A stretch of DNA of 64,000 nt from Cupriavidus pauculus (GTDB lineage Bacteria; Pseudomonadota; Gammaproteobacteria; Burkholderiales; Burkholderiaceae), in contig NZ_CP033970.1 of the NCBI RefSeq assembly GCF_003854935.1, positions 372,001-436,000 of the forward strand, in the 5' to 3' direction. Position 1 is the stretch's first letter, and each line of letters begins with the position of its first letter. A program made the position numbers and the translations under genes. Below the pieces are notes generated by a model. It saw only the letters and a program-made list of their open reading frames with translations. It did no database searches and was not told the DNA's origin. Positions 40,589 to 50,136 of the stretch are shown piece after piece.

Positions 40589-42838
40589 ATGCCGAAGCAA
40601 ACCCCGCCAAAGCCGTCATCGTCTTCCGCCACGCCACAGGGCGGCCAGTCCACGCCGCAGCACTCGGGCGACAACCCGAGCCAGGACCGCGCATCGGGCA
40701 GCAACAACGACGGCACCTACGAGAAGGCGGTAGCGGACCGGCTGTCGCCCCGCCCCGGCACGCTGGGCTCGCCGAGCGTCGGCAACCTCGTCTCCAACGC
40801 CGGCAAGACGCTGACCACCAACTCGGGCCTGCAGATTCCGGAGGACGACGACTCGCTGAAGCTGGGCCTGCGCGGCCCCACGCTGCTGGAAGATTTCCAC
40901 CTGCGTGAAAAGATTACGCACTTCGATCACGAGCGCATTCCCGAGCGCGTGGTCCATGCGCGCGGCGCGGCCGCCCACGGCTACTTCGAACTGACCGAGT
41001 CGCTGGAGGACTACACGACCGCCGAGCTGTTCACCCGCGTGGGCGAGAAAACGCCGGTCTTCGTGCGCTTTTCGACGGTGGCCGGGTCACGCGGATCGGC
41101 CGACCTGGCGCGCGACGTGCGCGGCTTTGCCACCAAGTTCTATACGCGCCAGGGCAACTTCGACCTGGTCGGCAACAACATGCCGGTCTTCTTCATCCAG
41201 GACGGCATCAAGTTTCCGGACTTCGTCCACTCGGTGAAGCCGGAGCCGCACAACGAGATTCCGCAGGCCGCCTCTGCCCACGACACGTTCTGGGACTTCG
41301 TCTCGCTGCAGCCCGAATCGATGCACATGGTGCTCTGGACGATGTCCGGCCGCGCCATCCCGCGCAGCTTCCGCACCATGGAGGGCTTTGGCGTCCACAC
41401 GTTCCGGCTGATCAACGCGCGCGGCGAACCGACGCTGGTCAAGTACCACTGGAAGCCGGTGGGCGGCGCGCATTCGCTGATCTGGGACGAGGCGCTCAAG
41501 ATCAACGGCAAGGACCCCGACTTCCACCGCCGCGACCTGTGGGACTCGATCGAGGCGGGCCAGTATCCCGAGTACGAGTTCGGCGTGCAGCTCGTGCCCG
41601 AGGCCGACATGCTCAAGCTCGGCTTCGACCTGCAGGACCCGACCAAGATTATCCCCGAGGAACTGGTGCCGGTGAAGCGCATCGGCCGGATGGTACTGAA
41701 CCGCAACCCGGACAACTTCTTCGCCGAGACCGAACAGGTGGCATTCCACCCGGGCCACATCCTGCCCGGCATGGACTTCACGAACGATCCGCTGCTGCAC
41801 GCGCGGCTGTTCTCGTACATCGACACGCAGATCACGCGGCTGGGCGGCCCCAACTTCCATGAGCTGCCGATCAACCGTCCGCTCTGCCCGGTGCACAACA
41901 ACCAGCGCGACGGCTTCATGCGCCAGACCATCGTGCAGGGCAAGGAAAGCTACCAGCCGAACTCGGTGAGCGGCGGCTGCCCGTTCCTGGCCGGCGACAA
42001 GGACGCCTACCGCCACTTCCCGGCGCCGGCCGAGGACGGCGCGGTCAAGGTGCGCATCCGCAGCCAGACGTTTGCCGATCACTTCTCGCAGGCCAACCTG
42101 TTCTGGCGCAGCCAGTCGGACGTGGAGAAGAAGCAGATCATCGATGCCTACAGCTTCGAGCTGGCCAAGGTGTCGGACCCGGCCATCCGCGCGCGCGTGG
42201 TGGGCCAGATCGTGCACATCGCGCAGGAACTGGCCGATGGCGTGGCCGCGCAGCTTGGCATTCCGGTGGAGCCCGTGGGCCCGGCCGTGCAGATCAACGA
42301 CTACGGCGTGCAGACATCGCCGGCGCTGAGCCTGGACGCGCAGCCCAAGGGCGATATCACCGGGCGCAAGATCGCAGTGCTAGTCAACGACGGTGTGGAC
42401 GACGCCGCGATCCAGTCGCTGCAAGCGCTGGCCGAGGGCATGCGGGCCAGCGCCAAGATCGTCGGCCCGCGCGCAAGCAGCGTGACCACGGCCGGCGGCG
42501 CCGCGCTGCCGGTGGACTTTGCGCTGTCGTCGGTGGGCTCGGTGCTGTTCGATGCCGTGTACGTGCCGGACGGCAAGAACCCGCCCGCCGATCCTGACCC
42601 GAACGCGCTGCTGTTCATCGCCGAATCCTACAAGCACTACAAGGCCGTGGGCGCCGGTGGCAGCGGTGCGCTGCTGGTAGCCGAGGCGGCGCGGCGCGTG
42701 GGCATCCAGGGAGGCTTTGCGGGCCCGGGCGTGGTGATCGGCAAGGCCGAGGACGCCAAGACGCACCAGGCGTTCCTCGACGCCGTGGGCGAGCATCGCT
42801 GGTGGCAGCGCCCCGACGCGCTGAAGATCCCGGTCTGA
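40589..42838 (+). CDS. katE: Large-subunit catalase, HPII/KatE type
   Basis: Monofunctional heme catalase removing hydrogen peroxide. 749 residues, the size of clade 2 enzymes. A Ser/Gln-rich N-terminal extension of about 60 residues precedes the catalytic His123 (VVHARGAAAHG). The heme-proximal Tyr410 is in LFSYIDTQ. A C-terminal flavodoxin/DJ-1-like domain (about 595-745, GRKIAVLVNDGVDD) completes it. ATG 40589 follows GAGAGAGGAAAT. Usually RpoS-controlled; here it heads a block of stress genes. Confidence 0.95.
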   Translation: MPKQTPPKPSSSSATPQGGQSTPQHSGDNPSQDRASGSNNDGTYEKAVADRLSPRPGTLGSPSVGNLVSNAGKTLTTNSGLQIPEDDDSLKLGLRGPTLLEDFHLREKITHFDHERIPERVVHARGAAAHGYFELTESLEDYTTAELFTRVGEKTPVFVRFSTVAGSRGSADLARDVRGFATKFYTRQGNFDLVGNNMPVFFIQDGIKFPDFVHSVKPEPHNEIPQAASAHDTFWDFVSLQPESMHMVLWTMSGRAIPRSFRTMEGFGVHTFRLINARGEPTLVKYHWKPVGGAHSLIWDEALKINGKDPDFHRRDLWDSIEAGQYPEYEFGVQLVPEADMLKLGFDLQDPTKIIPEELVPVKRIGRMVLNRNPDNFFAETEQVAFHPGHILPGMDFTNDPLLHARLFSYIDTQITRLGGPNFHELPINRPLCPVHNNQRDGFMRQTIVQGKESYQPNSVSGGCPFLAGDKDAYRHFPAPAEDGAVKVRIRSQTFADHFSQANLFWRSQSDVEKKQIIDAYSFELAKVSDPAIRARVVGQIVHIAQELADGVAAQLGIPVEPVGPAVQINDYGVQTSPALSLDAQPKGDITGRKIAVLVNDGVDDAAIQSLQALAEGMRASAKIVGPRASSVTTAGGAALPVDFALSSVGSVLFDAVYVPDGKNPPADPDPNALLFIAESYKHYKAVGAGGSGALLVAEAARRVGIQGGFAGPGVVIGKAEDAKTHQAFLDAVGEHRWWQRPDALKIPV

Positions 42839-42863
42839 CAGGCCGGTACGCTGTCGATGCTGC

Positions 42864-42890
42864 AACCCCTTCCCGCACCGGGAAGGGGTT
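42864..42890 (+). terminator. Intrinsic terminator of katE
   Basis: 11-base stem AACCCCTTCCC (42864-42874) and GGGAAGGGGTT (42880-42890) around GCACC, followed by TTCGC; 25 bases after the katE stop and just before the 3' end of the opposite BON gene, so it may work in both directions. Confidence 0.8.
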
Positions 42891-42911
42891 TCGCTCGGCA
42901 GCGATTGCGGG

Positions 42912-43493
42912 TCAGCTCAGGTTGAGCGTTCGTTCCGACGGGTCCAGCGCATCGCCACGTTGCACGCGGATGTGGTTTTCCACGTCCTGCACGCCGAACA
43001 CCGCTTCGGCGATGTCCTCGATGGCGCGGCGCGCGTAGCGGTCCGCGACTGTGCCGGACAGCTTGACCACGCCGCCTTCCACGTCGACCGAAACCTCGGA
43101 GACGTCGATCGCGTCGTGCATGGTCAGCCGCTCGCAGACATCGTCACGGATGCGCGCATCGGCGCGCTGGTAGTTGCGCGGGCCGTGCGGCCGGATAGCG
43201 CCGGCGCGGGCGGGCATGTCGGGGCGGGTCGGATGGGCGCGGTAGCCCGGGTCGCCCGGATACAGCCGCTGGGCCCCATTGAAGGATTGCCCGCCGCTGT
43301 CGCTGCTGCCGAAATAGCCGGCGCCGCCGTAGCCCGGCTCATCGCGCCGCTGCGCCTGGTCGCGCTGCGACAGCGCGCGCCAGTTCTCGGCGCCTGACGG
43401 TTGCTGCCGCCGCCGCATGTCATCGTCGGCCGCATCGCGCTCGCGCTCACCGCGTGCGTCGTCTTGCCGGTGCCGGCGGAAAAAATCGAACAT
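42912..43493 (-). CDS. BON-domain protein
   Basis: 193 residues. The N-terminal 110 are polar and disordered-looking (Arg/Gln/Gly-rich, GERERDAADDDMRRR). The C-terminal BON domain (about 115-180, ADARIRDDVCERL to VENHIRV) is of the OsmY kind. No Sec signal, so cytoplasmic or otherwise localised. ATG 43493 follows TGAGGAG, which decides the start. Convergent with katE, divergent from nothing; the reductase gene lies 54 bases upstream on the same strand. General stress role inferred from family and neighbours. Confidence 0.85.
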   Translation of the reverse strand: MFDFFRRHRQDDARGERERDAADDDMRRRQQPSGAENWRALSQRDQAQRRDEPGYGGAGYFGSSDSGGQSFNGAQRLYPGDPGYRAHPTRPDMPARAGAIRPHGPRNYQRADARIRDDVCERLTMHDAIDVSEVSVDVEGGVVKLSGTVADRYARRAIEDIAEAVFGVQDVENHIRVQRGDALDPSERTLNLS

Positions 43494-43547
43494 GATGCAC
43501 TCCTCAAGGCTGCGGGGATAGCCTGGGAGGCGCAAAAACCGTGCCGA

Positions 43548-44666
43548 TCACTTGGGACGGGGCGGCGCCAGATCGTCGCCGACCGCTGGCAGTTCGCCGC
43601 GCCGGCGCAGGTGTACCGCCTGCGCCACTGCCGCGCCGGCGTTTTCCACTTCCTTCTGCACGGCCGTGTCAGCGTCCAGCGCGCGGTGCGAGGTCGCATA
43701 CGGCGCGTAGTAGCCGATGAACCGGTCGAGCCGCGCCGGATGGCCGGCCTCGATCAGGCCCATCCAGCCGAGCCAGTCACTGAGCGAGCGCCGCACGCCT
43801 TCGATGCCGGCCACGTCGCCATGCACGACCACGCCGAACACACGGCCCGCAAGGTGCTTGGGGTAATGCCAGCCGCGCAGTTCCAGCGCCTTGGCTTCAG
43901 GCACCTTCTTGCCGTGGGTACTGCTCGGGTCGGGATTGCCGCCGTCGGCGCAGACCAACCGGTCCATCATCAGCTTGAGCGGGCTGGTGGCCTGGTACCA
44001 GTAGACCGGCGTGATGATCAGCACGCCATGCGCGCGCACCCAGCGTGGATAGAGCGCGTTCATCCAGTCATTGACCTGGCCCAGCGAGTGGTTCGGATAG
44101 CAACTGCACGGCCAGTGGCACAGCGGCATGGCCGTCGACACGCAGCCCTTGCACGGATGGATGTGCTTGTCGGGGTCTGACGTCAGCACGCTGAGATCGA
44201 GCGTGTCGACCTCCATGCCCAGCGCCTCCATCCGCGCGCGGGCAATGCTGGCCATGCGCCACGACTTCGACATCTCGCCGGGGCACGTGTAGTCGTTGCG
44301 CGCGGCACCGACCACCAGCAGCACCCGCGACGCGGCGTTGGCGTCGTCGTGCGCGCGCTGGGCTGCCGCGATGGCGTCGCGCGCCTGCTTCCATTCGACG
44401 GACACGTCATAGTCGGGGTCGGCGGCACCCGGCCCGGCTTTTTCGGTCAGCGGCGCCTTGCGACCCTTGCTGTAGGCGTCCCAGGCAATGGCTTCGAGCC
44501 GGTCGATGGCGGCGTCCTCGGCACGAAAGGCGGGATCGTAGAACCGCGCGCGAAAGCGCTCGCGGAACGCCTCGCGCGACAGTTTCTGCGTCACCTGCCC
44601 CGTTCGGACGTCGTGGGCGGCGTCGGCATTGCCGGCATCGTTGGGGGTGGGCTTGCTGCTTGCCAT
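43548..44666 (-). CDS. Flavodoxin-fold NAD(P)H-dependent FMN reductase-like protein
   Basis: 372 residues. The C-terminal 260 have the NADPH-dependent FMN reductase/flavodoxin fold: LLVVGAARNDYTCPGEMS at the phosphate-binding loop, then IITPVYWYQATSPLKLMMDRL. A Cys cluster HPCKGCVSTAMPLCHWPCSCY sits in the middle (about residues 170-192). The first 110 residues are an extra charged helical extension not typical of the family. Reaction unknown; quinone or azo reduction is possible. Same strand as the BON gene and the SDR, spacing 54 and 21 bases. Confidence 0.85.
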   Translation of the reverse strand: MASSKPTPNDAGNADAAHDVRTGQVTQKLSREAFRERFRARFYDPAFRAEDAAIDRLEAIAWDAYSKGRKAPLTEKAGPGAADPDYDVSVEWKQARDAIAAAQRAHDDANAASRVLLVVGAARNDYTCPGEMSKSWRMASIARARMEALGMEVDTLDLSVLTSDPDKHIHPCKGCVSTAMPLCHWPCSCYPNHSLGQVNDWMNALYPRWVRAHGVLIITPVYWYQATSPLKLMMDRLVCADGGNPDPSSTHGKKVPEAKALELRGWHYPKHLAGRVFGVVVHGDVAGIEGVRRSLSDWLGWMGLIEAGHPARLDRFIGYYAPYATSHRALDADTAVQKEVENAGAAVAQAVHLRRRGELPAVGDDLAPPRPK

Positions 44667-44687
44667 GCGCGCGGTCCTGGCCGTGCC

Positions 44688-45449
44688 TTACTGCGGCGGC
44701 TGCCCGTTCGACGCGGTAAGCCCGCCGTCGACAGGCAGGTTCACGCCGGTGATATAGCGCGCATCGTCGCTGGCCAGGAACACGATGGCCCCGGCGATAT
44801 CCTCGGGCTCCGCCGTGCGGCCCAGCGCGATGCGCTCCCGAAACCTGGCCAGCAGCGCTTCGTCCTGGAACATGTCCTCGGTCAGGTCGGTGCGGGTCAG
44901 CGTCGGGCAGACGGCGTTGATGCGCACGCCGTCGCGCCCATAATCGAGCGCGAGCGCGCGCGTCAGGTTGACCACGCCGCCTTTTGCCGCGTTGTAGAAG
45001 CCGAGCTTCCAGTCCGCGCCCAGCCCCGACACCGACGCGGTATTGACGATGCAGCCCTTGGAGCGCATCAGGTGCGGCAGCGCGGCGCGGGCGCCGAAGA
45101 ACACCCCGTCGAGGTCGATAGACATCACTTCGCGCCAGTCCTCGACCGAAGCTTCGGTCGCGCGGCCGTCCGGTGCCACGCCGGCGTTGTTGACCATCAC
45201 GTCGAGCTTGCCGAAGCGGTCCACGGCCGCGCGCACCAGCGCCTCTACCTGGTTGAGCTGGCTGACATCGGTGACCTGCACCAGGCAGCGGTCGTCGGGC
45301 AGGTCACGCGCCACGGTTTCCAGCTTCTCGCGGGTGCGGCCGGCCAGCACCACGGCCGCACCTTCCTGCGCAAAGCGGCGCGCCGCCGCTGCGCCAATTC
45401 CGGAGCCGGCACCGGTGACGATGACGACCTTGTCCTCGAATCGCTTCAT
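44688..45449 (-). CDS. Short-chain dehydrogenase/reductase
   Basis: Classical SDR, 253 residues. Cofactor motif TGAGSGIG, NNAG in VMVNNAGVAPD, Ser in NTASVSG, and YNAAK as the YxxxK active site. The C-terminus reads DDARYITGVNLPVDGGLT, as in 3-oxoacyl-ACP reductase-like SDRs. GRT after strand 2 suggests NADP(H). ATG 45449 follows ACAGGAG, overriding longer open frames. Probably co-transcribed with the FMN reductase gene 21 bases downstream. Substrate unknown. Confidence 0.9.
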   Translation of the reverse strand: MKRFEDKVVIVTGAGSGIGAAAARRFAQEGAAVVLAGRTREKLETVARDLPDDRCLVQVTDVSQLNQVEALVRAAVDRFGKLDVMVNNAGVAPDGRATEASVEDWREVMSIDLDGVFFGARAALPHLMRSKGCIVNTASVSGLGADWKLGFYNAAKGGVVNLTRALALDYGRDGVRINAVCPTLTRTDLTEDMFQDEALLARFRERIALGRTAEPEDIAGAIVFLASDDARYITGVNLPVDGGLTASNGQPPQ

Positions 45450-45736
45450 GGCGGGTACTCCTGTCGAAAGCTGTGGATGACGACAAGACGCTTGCAACCC
45501 GCGTGCCGGATTGGGCGACCGCGCTGGACGGGCGGCGCGTGCGAGCGCCATGTACACGATGCAACGCCCAGGCAGTAAAAAGCGCATGCGGAGCGCCGAA
45601 TGTACTCGCCAGCCGTACAGGCCGCGGACGTGCTGCGGCGCACGACGGCGCCCTGAAAGCTGGCATGGCCGATGCATCGCTTCCATCCCTGAAGCGTCTT
45701 GTCGCGCTTGTCGCCATCGATTTCCTGGAGACCGCC

Positions 45737-46249
45737 ATGTCCGAACCCAGCAAGCCATCGCTTTCGAACCACCGCTACGGCGGCCACAGCGCCGTCAGCG
45801 ACGACCACAGCAAGGTCGAGTACGAACAGGCCATGCCGGCCCACCTCGACAACTCGCCCACCCCGCCCTACGACGCGCGCGGCGGCAACGAACCGGCTGG
45901 CGTGGAGCGCCACGGCATGTACGGCACCGCGCCCGCCGGTGGGCCGTCCGCGCCGCTGGCCGACAGCACGCGTCCGCTGCCGGGCCCGGCGTCTCTGGGC
46001 CAGTACGACAACGACGACATGCGCCCCGTGGCGCCGCTGGGCGACGTCCAGCAGCGCGAAGTGCTGGACGAACGGCTGGCGGCATACGTCGATCCGGGCA
46101 CGGTGAAGGTGGAACTCGACGATCACGTCTGCGTGCTGCGCGGCCGCGTGCGCGACGCCGAAACCAAAGCACGCATTGGCCACATCGCCGAATCGACCCT
46201 GCCCGGCCGCGAGATCCGCAATGCGCTGGAAATCGGCGGCCCGGCCTGA
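45737..46249 (+). CDS. BON-like stress protein
   Basis: 170 residues. The first 100 are polar and disordered-looking (Pro/Gly/Asn/His-rich). The C-terminal 60 form a short BON-like domain (DERLAAYVDPGTVKVEL, VLRGRVRDAETKARIGHI). No signal peptide. ATG 45737 after CTGGAGACC. Divergent from the SDR and followed, 63 bases on, by the PRC-barrel gene. Confidence 0.8.
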   Translation: MSEPSKPSLSNHRYGGHSAVSDDHSKVEYEQAMPAHLDNSPTPPYDARGGNEPAGVERHGMYGTAPAGGPSAPLADSTRPLPGPASLGQYDNDDMRPVAPLGDVQQREVLDERLAAYVDPGTVKVELDDHVCVLRGRVRDAETKARIGHIAESTLPGREIRNALEIGGPA

Positions 46250-46312
46250 CATCGGCACGGGCACGCTTGTTGCGCCGCTGAGGGTTCCGATTGCACACAC
46301 AGGAGACAGGCA

Positions 46313-46744
46313 ATGGAACCCAATCTTCAATCCGGCCAGGGCGCGGGCATCGTGGGCTCCGGCGTCGGCGACGGCCCGGGCCCGGAAGTGATGGCCGCAT
46401 CGAGCCTCGACGACACGAAGGTCTACGCGTCAGATGGCGAGCACGTCGGCGAGATCAAGGAGATCATGATCGACGTGCAGAGCGGCCGCGTGGCCTATGC
46501 GGTGCTGACCACCGGCGGCTTCCTCGGCATCGGCGACACGCTGCACGCAATTCCGTGGAGCGCGCTGGTCATGGACACCGACGCCAAGTGTTTCCGGCTG
46601 GGCCTGACCGCGGACCGCATCAAGGACGCCCCGGGCTTCAACAAGGATAGCTGGCCGCGCATGGCCGACCCGCAGTGGGGTGCCACGGTCCACGAGTACT
46701 ACGGCCGCGAGCCGTACTGGACCAACGTCGGCGGCACCATCTGA
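46313..46744 (+). CDS. PRC-barrel domain protein
   Basis: 143 residues: Gly-rich N-terminus, then a PRC-barrel (about 30-95: VYASDGEHVGEIKEIMIDVQ, AYAVLTTGGFLGIGD, AIPWSALVMD), and an aromatic tail (VHEYYGREPYWTNVGG). Cytoplasmic, stress-associated family of unknown biochemical role. Ribosome site AGGAGACAGGC. Terminator follows. Confidence 0.87.
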   Translation: MEPNLQSGQGAGIVGSGVGDGPGPEVMAASSLDDTKVYASDGEHVGEIKEIMIDVQSGRVAYAVLTTGGFLGIGDTLHAIPWSALVMDTDAKCFRLGLTADRIKDAPGFNKDSWPRMADPQWGATVHEYYGREPYWTNVGGTI

Positions 46745-46774
46745 ACGGCAGCGCCCGACAAGACCGCACTGCAA

Positions 46775-46799
46775 AACGCCCGGGCATGACCCGGGCGTT
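46775..46799 (+). terminator. Intrinsic terminator after the PRC-barrel gene
   Basis: 10-base perfect stem AACGCCCGGG (46775-46784) and CCCGGGCGTT (46790-46799), loop CATGA, then CTCGCC; 30 bases after the stop. Confidence 0.72.
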
Positions 46800-47285
46800 C
46801 TCGCCTCGCGCAAGGGGCGGTCGGCAGTAGAGGACTGACTCTAGGACTGCCTGCCCGGTCAGATGCGCACGGAGATACTCCTGCGCCGCCGCATGGCCCA
46901 TCGTCGTTTTTACAAACCATGCAGGCGATGCAAACAGGCGGCGCATGCGGCGCCGGAATGGCGGCCGAGCCCTTGTCAGGACTCGGCGGTACACCGAGCG
47001 ATGCAGCGCCGCACTACGCGGCCGTGCAAACCGTACATGTTCGCCGGGTACACCCGTGTGTCAGCCTTGCAACCGAATTGTGGGATTTCTCCGACAGTCA
47101 TTTCGGCGCGGCGCGGCTGCCTTGGCCTGCCCGCGATGCCTATCGTTCCATCACGGCACGCACAAACAGCGGCCTGCCAGCAGTTCAGCATGCACGAATG
47201 CCGCGCGCGGTCTCCCTTGCACTCCACGAAGCAAGAAGAACGTGCATGCCGCGCGCGTTCCTGATCCAACGGTAAAGGTGAAAAC
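46800..47285. other. Non-coding stretch before the DUF4397 gene
   Basis: About 485 bases without a convincing gene; short open frames on both strands lack ribosome sites and normal codon bias. A weak stem with arms GGCAG/CTGCC lies at 46823-46851. The 3' end holds the promoter and ribosome site (AAAGGTG, just before 47286) of the DUF4397 lipoprotein. Confidence 0.4.
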
Positions 47286-48077
47286 ATGACGCAATTCAAA
47301 CGCAAGATCATTCTGGGCATGGCGCTGGCCACGACGGCCGTGCTGGCAGCCTGCGGCGGCGGCGACGACGGCATCGACGACCGTATCGGCCTGAGCAAGC
47401 CGGCCGTGCGCGTGATCCACGCCGTGACGGCGGGCCCGAACGTCGACGTGCTGCAGAATGGCGCGCTGACGTCGCTGCAGAACGTGCCGTACAAGACCGT
47501 GTCGGGCTACTTCGACGTGTCGACCGGCAACAACCTGTTCGCGTTCAACCTGACCGGTACGTCGACCCAGATCGGCTCGACCACCGTTGACGCCCGCACG
47601 GGCCACAAGTACACGGTCATCGCGCTGCCGGGCACCACGTCGGCCGACGTCGCCCAGATCGACGACCCGTACGGCAAGGGCCTGGTCGACACGCAGGCAC
47701 GCGTGCGGACCTTCAACGCCTCGATCAACGCCCAGAACGTGGACGTGTACCTGACCACGCCGGCCGCCGACCTGAACTCGGTGTCGCCGAACATGGCCTC
47801 GGTGCAGTACAAGAACGCGGTGCCGGCGTCGGGCGCGGACTCGCAATACCTGGATAGCGGCACGTACCGCCTGCGCATCACCACGGCCGGCACGAAGACC
47901 GTGATCTTCGATTCGGGCTCGCTGACGCTGAACCGGAACGCCGACTGGCTGATCACGACGATCCCGGCCGACGGCATCGGCGCCGTGGTGCCGAACCGCA
48001 TCAAGGTGCTGGTGGCCCAGAGCAACACCAGCAACGCGACGGCCCAGGAACTGGTGTCGCAGACGGCCGCCCAGTAA
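47286..48077 (+). CDS. DUF4397 lipoprotein
   Basis: 263 residues. Lipoprotein signal with lipobox LAAC (lipidated Cys23), then a Gly/Asp-rich linker (GGGDDGIDD) and two DUF4397-like beta repeats beginning AVRVIHAVTAGPNVDV and ARVRTFNASINAQNVDVYL. Exported and probably attached to the outer membrane; function of the family is unknown. Codon use is very strongly biased, which fits high expression. Monocistronic, with a terminator after it. Confidence 0.9.
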   Translation: MTQFKRKIILGMALATTAVLAACGGGDDGIDDRIGLSKPAVRVIHAVTAGPNVDVLQNGALTSLQNVPYKTVSGYFDVSTGNNLFAFNLTGTSTQIGSTTVDARTGHKYTVIALPGTTSADVAQIDDPYGKGLVDTQARVRTFNASINAQNVDVYLTTPAADLNSVSPNMASVQYKNAVPASGADSQYLDSGTYRLRITTAGTKTVIFDSGSLTLNRNADWLITTIPADGIGAVVPNRIKVLVAQSNTSNATAQELVSQTAAQ

Positions 48078-48100
48078 GCGCGCCGCCCGCCTGACCAGGC

Positions 48101-48132
48101 AACGCCCCGGTACCGCAAGGTGCCGGGGCGTT
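48101..48132. terminator. Bidirectional-looking terminator
   Basis: Stem AACGCCCCGG (48101-48110) and CCGGGGCGTT (48123-48132), extended inward by TACC/GGTG pairs, loop GCAA, then TCTCATGG. It lies between the convergent DUF4397 and PadR-like genes and touches the 3' end of both. Confidence 0.75.
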
Positions 48133-48134
48133 TC

Positions 48135-48434
48135 TCATGGTTGCGGCGATTCGACGTCGCGCTGCAGCACGTCGAGGTGCGACAGGTAGGCGTCCAGCTC
48201 TGCGCGCCCCTCGTCGGTGATCGTGTACACGCGGCCGTTGCCTTCCACCAGCTCGGCGGTGATGGCGCGCGCCATCATCAGGCTGCGCAGCACGGGCCGC
48301 AGCGCACGGATGTTCTTGTCGATGCCGCGTTCGCGCAGGCGCTCCACGAGGTTGAATACCGTGGACGGGCTCGCCTGGACGAGCTTGAGGATATAGAGCC
48401 GGGAGACGATCCGGTCGAGCGAGGGAGTCTTCAT
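48135..48434 (-). CDS. PadR-like winged-helix regulator
   Basis: 99 residues from MKTPSLDRIVSRLYIL. A winged helix with recognition-helix region STVFNLVERLRERGIDKNIRALRPVLRSL and a wing VEGNGRVYTITDEGRAEL. A C-terminal helix probably dimerises. Resembles PadR-family repressors, though the fold could also be called MarR-like. An upstream in-frame ATG at 48476 has a better ribosome site (CAGGG), so the protein may be 14 residues longer. Targets unknown; tctBA lies next on the same strand. Confidence 0.75.
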   Translation of the reverse strand: MKTPSLDRIVSRLYILKLVQASPSTVFNLVERLRERGIDKNIRALRPVLRSLMMARAITAELVEGNGRVYTITDEGRAELDAYLSHLDVLQRDVESPQP

Positions 48435-48620
48435 GGGCGCAGGAGACGCAGCCAGAGGTGCGGGAATTCTGATCATCGTGCGCAGCCCTGGGCCATTGCG
48501 GCAGCTGGGCCTCTCTTCATGCTGGATTACCAAAAAAACGGGGTGCACGCAGGGCACCCCGAAAGCTTGCTAGTGACGCGCCGCCGGGGCGGCGCGGTGG
48601 TTCAGGAACGCCACGGAGCG

Positions 48621-50123
48621 TTATTCTTCCTGGAACGCTTCTTCGCGCTTCGCCTTGATAGACGGCAGCGCCACCACGGCCACCAGTGCCGCGGCCGCGA
48701 TCAGCAGCCCCAGCGACAGCGGACGGGTGAAGAACACGGTGAACTCGCCACGCGACAGCAGCAGCGTGCGGCGGAAGTTCTCTTCCATCATCGGTCCCAG
48801 CACAAAGCCCAGCAGCAGCGGCGCCGGCTCGCACTTGAGCTTCAGGAACAGGTAGCCGATCACGCCGAAGCCCGCCGCCATGAAGACATCGAAGGTCTGG
48901 TTGTTGACCGAGTACACGCCGATGCAGCAGAACGTCAGGATGGCCGGGTACAGGAAGCGATACGGCACGGTCAGCAGCTTCACCCAGATGCCGATCATCG
49001 GCAGGTTCAGGATGATCAGCATCAGGTTGCCAATCCACATCGAGGCGATCAGGCCCCAGAACAGCGACGGGTTGCTGGTCATCACCTGCGGGCCCGGCTG
49101 GATGTTGTGGATCGTCATCGCGCCCACCATCAGCGCCATCACGGCGTTGGGCGGAATGCCCAGCGTCAGCAGCGGGATGAACGACGTCTGCGCCGCGGCG
49201 TTGTTGGCCGATTCCGGACCCGCCACGCCTTCGATGGCGCCCTTGCCAAACTCATGCGCGAACTTCGAGGTCTTCTTCTCCAGCGAGTACGCCGCGAACG
49301 ACGCCAGCGCTGCACCGCCGCCCGGCAGGATGCCCAGCGCCGAACCCAGCGCCGTGCCACGCAGCACGGCGGGGATCATCCGCTTGAAATCCTCCTTGGT
49401 CGGGAACAGGTTGGTCACCTTGTTCGTGAAGGTCTCGCGCGCTTCCTTCTGTTCCAGGTTGGCGATGATCTCCGCGAAGCCGAACATACCCATGGCCAGC
49501 GCGACGAAGTCGATGCCGTCGGTCAGCTCGGGCACGTCGAACGAGAACCGTGCGGCACCGGAGTTCACGTCGGTACCGATCAGGCCCATCAGCAGGCCCA
49601 GCACGATCATTGCCACGGCCTTCGGCAGCGAGCCCGACGCCAGCACCACGGCGCCGATCAGGCCCAGCACCATCAGCGAGAAATACTCGGCGGGGCCGAA
49701 CTTGAACGCCAGTTCCGACAACGGCGTGGCAAACGCGGCCAGGATCAGCGTGGCCACGCAGCCGGCGAAGAACGAGCCCAGCCCCGCCGTGGCCAGTGCC
49801 ACCCCCGCCCGGCCGCGCCGCGCCATCTGGTAGCCGTCGATCGTGGTCACCACCGACGACGATTCGCCCGGCAGGTTCACCAGGATGGCCGTGGTGGAGC
49901 CGCCGTACTGGGCACCGTAGTAGATACCGGCCAGCATGATCAGCGCCGCCACCGGGGGCAGCGAGTACGTGACCGGCAGCAGCATGGCGATGGTGGCGAG
50001 CGGGCCCAGGCCCGGCAGCACGCCGATCAGCGTGCCGAGCACGCAGCCCAGGAACGCATACGCCAGGTTCTGCAGGTTCAATGCCGTGGAGAAGCCCAGG
50101 GCAAGGTGATCGAACAATTCCAT
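48621..50123 (-). CDS. tctA: Tripartite tricarboxylate transporter large subunit TctA
   Basis: Inner-membrane transporter of 500 residues with about 10-12 helices. The family motif GTLIGVLPGLGPLATIAMLLP is near residue 35, its repeat-like LGSALGILPGGGAALASF near 245, and GESSSVVTTIDGYQMARRG between. Takes up carboxylates with a Bug receptor in the family. tctB precedes it by 13 bases. No receptor gene is adjacent. Confidence 0.94.
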   Translation of the reverse strand: MELFDHLALGFSTALNLQNLAYAFLGCVLGTLIGVLPGLGPLATIAMLLPVTYSLPPVAALIMLAGIYYGAQYGGSTTAILVNLPGESSSVVTTIDGYQMARRGRAGVALATAGLGSFFAGCVATLILAAFATPLSELAFKFGPAEYFSLMVLGLIGAVVLASGSLPKAVAMIVLGLLMGLIGTDVNSGAARFSFDVPELTDGIDFVALAMGMFGFAEIIANLEQKEARETFTNKVTNLFPTKEDFKRMIPAVLRGTALGSALGILPGGGAALASFAAYSLEKKTSKFAHEFGKGAIEGVAGPESANNAAAQTSFIPLLTLGIPPNAVMALMVGAMTIHNIQPGPQVMTSNPSLFWGLIASMWIGNLMLIILNLPMIGIWVKLLTVPYRFLYPAILTFCCIGVYSVNNQTFDVFMAAGFGVIGYLFLKLKCEPAPLLLGFVLGPMMEENFRRTLLLSRGEFTVFFTRPLSLGLLIAAAALVAVVALPSIKAKREEAFQEE

Positions 50124-50136
50124 TGAAGGCGGCTCC

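Noticed and set aside
46800-47285. Several short open frames before the DUF4397 gene
   Set aside because: Overlapping in many frames, no ribosome sites, atypical composition; treated as non-coding.
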